The position numbers and the translations under genes are program-made. From NCBI GenBank assembly GCA_913051785.1, contig CAJXCK010000010.1, positions 1 to 38,667 of the forward strand: a DNA stretch of 38,667 nucleotides. Reading direction: 5' to 3'. Positions 35,672 to 38,667 of this stretch are shown piece after piece. A model generated the notes under the pieces. It was not told where the DNA came from. It worked only from the letters and a program-made list of their open reading frames with translations, and made no database searches. Source of the stretch: an uncultured Gammaproteobacteria bacterium. GTDB lineage: Bacteria; Pseudomonadota; Gammaproteobacteria; Pseudomonadales; Azotimanducaceae. Each line of letters starts with the position of its first letter. Within the stretch, counting starts at the first letter, position 1.

Positions 35672-36934
35672 GTGGAAAGACTTCACATATCAGGTGGGAA
35701 TGTCCTTGAGGGCGATATATCAATATCGGGATCAAAAAATGCATGTTTACCAGTTCTTGCAGCATCCCTGTTAAGTTCCGAACGTATTTCTATTTTCAAT
35801 CTGCCGGACCTTGTTGATGTCTCCACGATGCTGAAACTTATCGGGAAGTTAGCAGGAGAATGTTATGAACAAGACGGCTCGGCTTTAAGTATTAAGGCAG
35901 AAGAAATCCAGTGTAAAAAAGCCCCTTACGATCTAGTCCGAACTATGCGCGCTTCATTTTTAGTGCTAGGCCCACTCTTGGCTCGTTGCGGTTATGCAGA
36001 AGTATCCTTGCCTGGAGGCTGCGCGATTGGTTCGAGGCCTGTAGATCAGCACCTAAAGGGCTTTGAGGCAATGGGTGCCCATATAGAGGTAAGAGATGGT
36101 TATGTAATTGCCAAGACGACCGAAGGGCTGCAGGGCGCAGATATCTATTTTGATAACCCCACGGTCGGAGGAACGGAAAATATAATGATGGCAGCGAGCT
36201 TGGCATCTGGAACCACCAACATCTTAAACGCTTCTGCAGAACCGGAGGTGAAGAATCTAGGAGATTTTCTCAATGCAATGGGAGCAGATGTCTCTGGACA
36301 CGGCTCGAACCAGATAAAGGTCAAAGGAGTTTCGTCTCTCAGAGGATGTACTCATAGAGTTGCGGCAGATCGAATCGAAGCTGGCACATTTATGGTTGCA
36401 GCAGTCGCAACACGGGGCCAAATTACTATGAACGGTGTGGACCCACGGGAGCTTGAAGTGGTTACCGAATTGCTGAGTGAGTTCGGGGCTGAAGTTGAGA
36501 CAAGCAGCGACAGAATTAGAGTCTCAATGGAGGCTCGGCCATTCGCCGTGGATATTGAAACGGCGCCGTTCCCCGGATTTCCAACGGATTTGCAAGCGCA
36601 ATTCATGGTCTTGAATGCTGTGGCGAGAGGGAAAGCTTTCGTTAGGGAGCAAATCTTTGAAAACAGATTTATGCACGTTCAGGAGTTAATACGCATGGGC
36701 GCGAAAATAGAACTGAGAGGAAGTAATATGGCGGTAGTGACCGGTAGGAAAGCTTTGAAGGGTGCTCCGGTTATGGCTACAGATCTGAGAGCATCGTCAT
36801 CTTTGGTGATAGGTGGCTTGGTTGCAGTTGGAGAGACGATAATCGATAGGATTTACCATATCGATCGTGGTTATGAAGCTATTGAAAAAAAACTGTCCGC
36901 GCTCGGTGCGACGGTTAGAAGAATTCGAAATTGA
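35672..36934 (+). CDS. murA: UDP-N-acetylglucosamine 1-carboxyvinyltransferase MurA
   Basis: MurA commits UDP-GlcNAc to peptidoglycan by adding enolpyruvate from PEP. The 420 residues contain K22 and N23 in SGSKNACLP, and the active-site loop cysteine C117 in LPGGCAIGSRP; this cysteine is the fosfomycin target, so the enzyme should be of the sensitive type. The start is GTG at 35672. It continues the ibaG operon and is followed by hisG after 23 bp. Confidence 0.97.
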   Translation: MERLHISGGNVLEGDISISGSKNACLPVLAASLLSSERISIFNLPDLVDVSTMLKLIGKLAGECYEQDGSALSIKAEEIQCKKAPYDLVRTMRASFLVLGPLLARCGYAEVSLPGGCAIGSRPVDQHLKGFEAMGAHIEVRDGYVIAKTTEGLQGADIYFDNPTVGGTENIMMAASLASGTTNILNASAEPEVKNLGDFLNAMGADVSGHGSNQIKVKGVSSLRGCTHRVAADRIEAGTFMVAAVATRGQITMNGVDPRELEVVTELLSEFGAEVETSSDRIRVSMEARPFAVDIETAPFPGFPTDLQAQFMVLNAVARGKAFVREQIFENRFMHVQELIRMGAKIELRGSNMAVVTGRKALKGAPVMATDLRASSSLVIGGLVAVGETIIDRIYHIDRGYEAIEKKLSALGATVRRIRN

Positions 36935-36957
36935 AAGGGCGATAACGAGTTTTATTC

Positions 36958-37581
36958 ATGATAACGATTGCAATAAATAAAGGGCGTATTTATCAAGAAA
37001 CAGTGCAGCTACTGTTGAAGGCGAAAATTCTCGATAAAGCCTCGGCGAAAGAAGACCGTCGGTTAGTCTTCTCCTCGCCAAGCGGAGACTATCGCTTCTT
37101 GGTAGTTCGATCGGCCGATGTGCCAATTTATGTGGAACGAGGAGCGGCAGATGTTGGAGTCACAGGTAAGGATTCGATTATGGAATACGGAGCGTCCATG
37201 ACGTTTTATGAAACCATGGATTTGGGTCTCGGTAAGTGCAGGATGATGACTGCTTGGCCGAAAGAGTCTCCAGAACCATTCGGTAAAATCAAGGTAGCGA
37301 CGAAGTTTGTGAATATCGCCCGGGAGTATTTTGATTCTCAAAATCGACAAGTTGAGATGATCAAATTATCTGGGGCTTTGGAAATTGCTCCGAGTCTGGG
37401 CTTATCTGACTGTATTGTTGACCTTGTCGCTACGGGAGAAACCTTAAATGCCAATGGGATGGAACCTCGTGAGTTGATCGCAGAGATTTCTTCCAGGCTT
37501 ATAGTGAACAGAGCTGCTTTGAAAACGAAGTTCAATGAAATCAGTGTTTTTACCAATCTGATTTCTAGTGTTTCAAGTTAA
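36958..37581 (+). CDS. hisG: ATP phosphoribosyltransferase HisG, short form
   Basis: HisG catalyses the first step of histidine synthesis, ATP plus PRPP. At 207 residues it is the short form, which lacks the C-terminal regulatory domain and needs the HisRS-like partner HisZ, not found in this window. Motifs are NKGRIYQE near the N-terminus, RGAADVGVTGKDSIMEYG (61-78) and the PRPP loop DLVATGETLNANGM (155-168). The murA-hisG-hisD order is that of Pseudomonas. Confidence 0.96.
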   Translation: MITIAINKGRIYQETVQLLLKAKILDKASAKEDRRLVFSSPSGDYRFLVVRSADVPIYVERGAADVGVTGKDSIMEYGASMTFYETMDLGLGKCRMMTAWPKESPEPFGKIKVATKFVNIAREYFDSQNRQVEMIKLSGALEIAPSLGLSDCIVDLVATGETLNANGMEPRELIAEISSRLIVNRAALKTKFNEISVFTNLISSVSS

Positions 37582-37627
37582 TCTTAAGGCGATCGATTAG
37601 ATTCAAGTCAGTAAGGGAGCACGACCA

Positions 37628-38667
37628 TTGAGAGTTCTTTTTTCCTCTTCTACCAGTTTTGACTCTGATCTTTTGAGAATAATCGAGGCTGACACATCGA
37701 CTGTTGCTAGTTTATCGGAAGCAGTGTCAGGAATCCTCTCGAGAATTAAATCAGAGGGTGATTCAGCGCTTTTAGAACTAACCAATTCTCTAGAGGATAA
37801 TGCTTTTAGCAAAGTAGAAGACCTACAGGTAAGCGACAGAGATTTGGAGCAGGCCTGGGAAAGGCTAGGAGATCACGATAGGAAGGCCCTGCAGGTGGCA
37901 GCGGAGAGAATTACTACTTTTCATCAAAAGCAGTGCCAAAGTTCCTGGTCCTTTCGAGACAACTCGGGCAACGTGCTTGGTCAAAGAATATCGCCCATAG
38001 ACAGGGTGGGCGTCTACGTTCCAGGCGGAAAGGCATCTTATCCTTCCAGCGTTTTAATGAGCGTCATCCCAGCGAGAGTTGCTGGTGTCTCTGAGGTGAT
38101 AGCTTTCACGCCTGGCACTTCGGGAGCAATAAGTGACATCGTGTTAGCTGCTTTTTCGTTAGCAAGGGTGGACAGAGTGTTTATGGCTGGTGGTGCTCAA
38201 GCGATAGGCGCGATGGCCTTCGGTACTCCTATGGTTCCCAAGGTAGATAAAATTGTTGGTCCGGGAGGTGCGTTTGTAGCTGAGGCGAAGCGACAGGTTT
38301 TTGGTTCAGTAGGGATCGATATGATTGCAGGCCCCAGCGAGGTGCTTGTTATTGCTGACAATCAAGCGCCGGTCGATTGGGTTGCGCTAGATATGTTTGC
38401 GCAAGCTGAGCACGACCCAGCGGCTCAGAGCATCGCTATAGTTTTTGGCGAAAAATATGCAAAAGATTTGGAAGCCGCTACAAAGCGTCTGATCACAGAA
38501 ATGCCGAGAAAAAAAATTATTCAAGAATCGCTATCAAACAGAGGCGCAATAATATGCTGCGCGAACCGGCGAGAGGCTGCAGAAATAGCAAACCGTATAG
38601 CGCCAGAACACCTAGGCTTAATGATCGACAACCCTTACGAACTTCTGGATCAAATAAAAAATTTTGG
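37628..38667 (+). CDS. hisD: Histidinol dehydrogenase HisD (N-terminal part, cut by window edge)
   Basis: HisD performs the last two oxidations to histidine. The visible 346 residues are intact and run off the right edge; a full enzyme is about 430. Motifs seen are GVYVPGGKASYPSSVLM, FMAGGAQAIGAMAFG, KIVGPGGAFVAEAKRQVFG, GPSEVLVIAD, and the active-site QAEHDP with its zinc-binding pair. The start is TTG at 37628 with AAGGGAG at 37613-37619 as ribosome binding site. It is 46 bp downstream of hisG, so it belongs to the same operon. Confidence 0.96.
   Translation, partial: MRVLFSSSTSFDSDLLRIIEADTSTVASLSEAVSGILSRIKSEGDSALLELTNSLEDNAFSKVEDLQVSDRDLEQAWERLGDHDRKALQVAAERITTFHQKQCQSSWSFRDNSGNVLGQRISPIDRVGVYVPGGKASYPSSVLMSVIPARVAGVSEVIAFTPGTSGAISDIVLAAFSLARVDRVFMAGGAQAIGAMAFGTPMVPKVDKIVGPGGAFVAEAKRQVFGSVGIDMIAGPSEVLVIADNQAPVDWVALDMFAQAEHDPAAQSIAIVFGEKYAKDLEAATKRLITEMPRKKIIQESLSNRGAIICCANRREAAEIANRIAPEHLGLMIDNPYELLDQIKNF

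Overview
The window is a dense stretch of bacterial chromosome with 38 protein genes, one tRNA gene and no gap over 300 bases without a gene. Gene content and order point to a gammaproteobacterium with a Pseudomonas-like backbone. From memory of the Pseudomonas aeruginosa map, the left part (pdxA-rsmA-apaH-cca-folB-tsaD-rpsU-yqeY-dnaG-rpoD-tRNA) and the right part (gatBAC-mreBCD-maf-rng-yhdP-tldD-pmbA-rapZ-rpoN-lptBAC-kdsC-ibaG-murA-hisGD) match two separate conserved loci there. Here they lie side by side. Several genes usual in these loci are absent (apaG, folK, plsY, hpf, ptsN, kdsD, the mla operon), which suggests a small, streamlined and probably marine or free-living genome. The species cannot be named from this sequence.

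Layout. 2-1979 (+): the end of pdxA, then rsmA and apaH. 1998-3071 (+): cca, converging on folB-tsaD (- strand, to 4463). 4581-9137 (+): the macromolecular-synthesis cluster rpsU, yqeY, dnaG, rpoD. 9162-9514 (+): a tRNA with anticodon CAT (best read as tRNA-Ile2) split just after the anticodon by a 276-nt group I intron. This is the most notable element of the window. 9601-14701: a variable block holding a LysE-type exporter, a single-chain (alpha2-type) glycyl-tRNA synthetase, a DUF1499 membrane protein, a YfcE-like phosphoesterase and a thiolase/DUF35 pair. 14772-17985 (-): gatC-gatA-gatB. 18125-29250 (+): mreB-mreC-mreD-maf-rng-yhdP-tldD-pmbA, with tight spacing and short overlaps from mreC to rng. 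29331-35290 (-): yrbG-kdsC-lptC-lptA-lptB-rpoN-rapZ. 35442-38667 (+): ibaG-murA-hisG-hisD, with hisD cut by the window edge.

How the genes work together. Most of the window is housekeeping: replication priming (DnaG), transcription (sigma-70, sigma-54), translation (S21, RsmA, TsaD, Cca, GlyRS, GatCAB), cell shape (MreBCD), envelope building (MurA, KdsC, Lpt, YhdP), histidine synthesis and nucleotide clean-up (ApaH, Maf). GatCAB implies that Asn-tRNA and/or Gln-tRNA is made by transamidation. Non-ATG starts are common: by my reading 14 of the 37 visible starts are GTG, TTG or, for mreC, apparently ATA.

I found no CRISPR array, insertion sequence, prophage, toxin-antitoxin or defence module. 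The strongest candidates for something not yet described are the tRNA intron with its extra P7-P3 domain, the apparent ATA start of mreC, and an RNase G that lacks the family's cysteine zinc-link.
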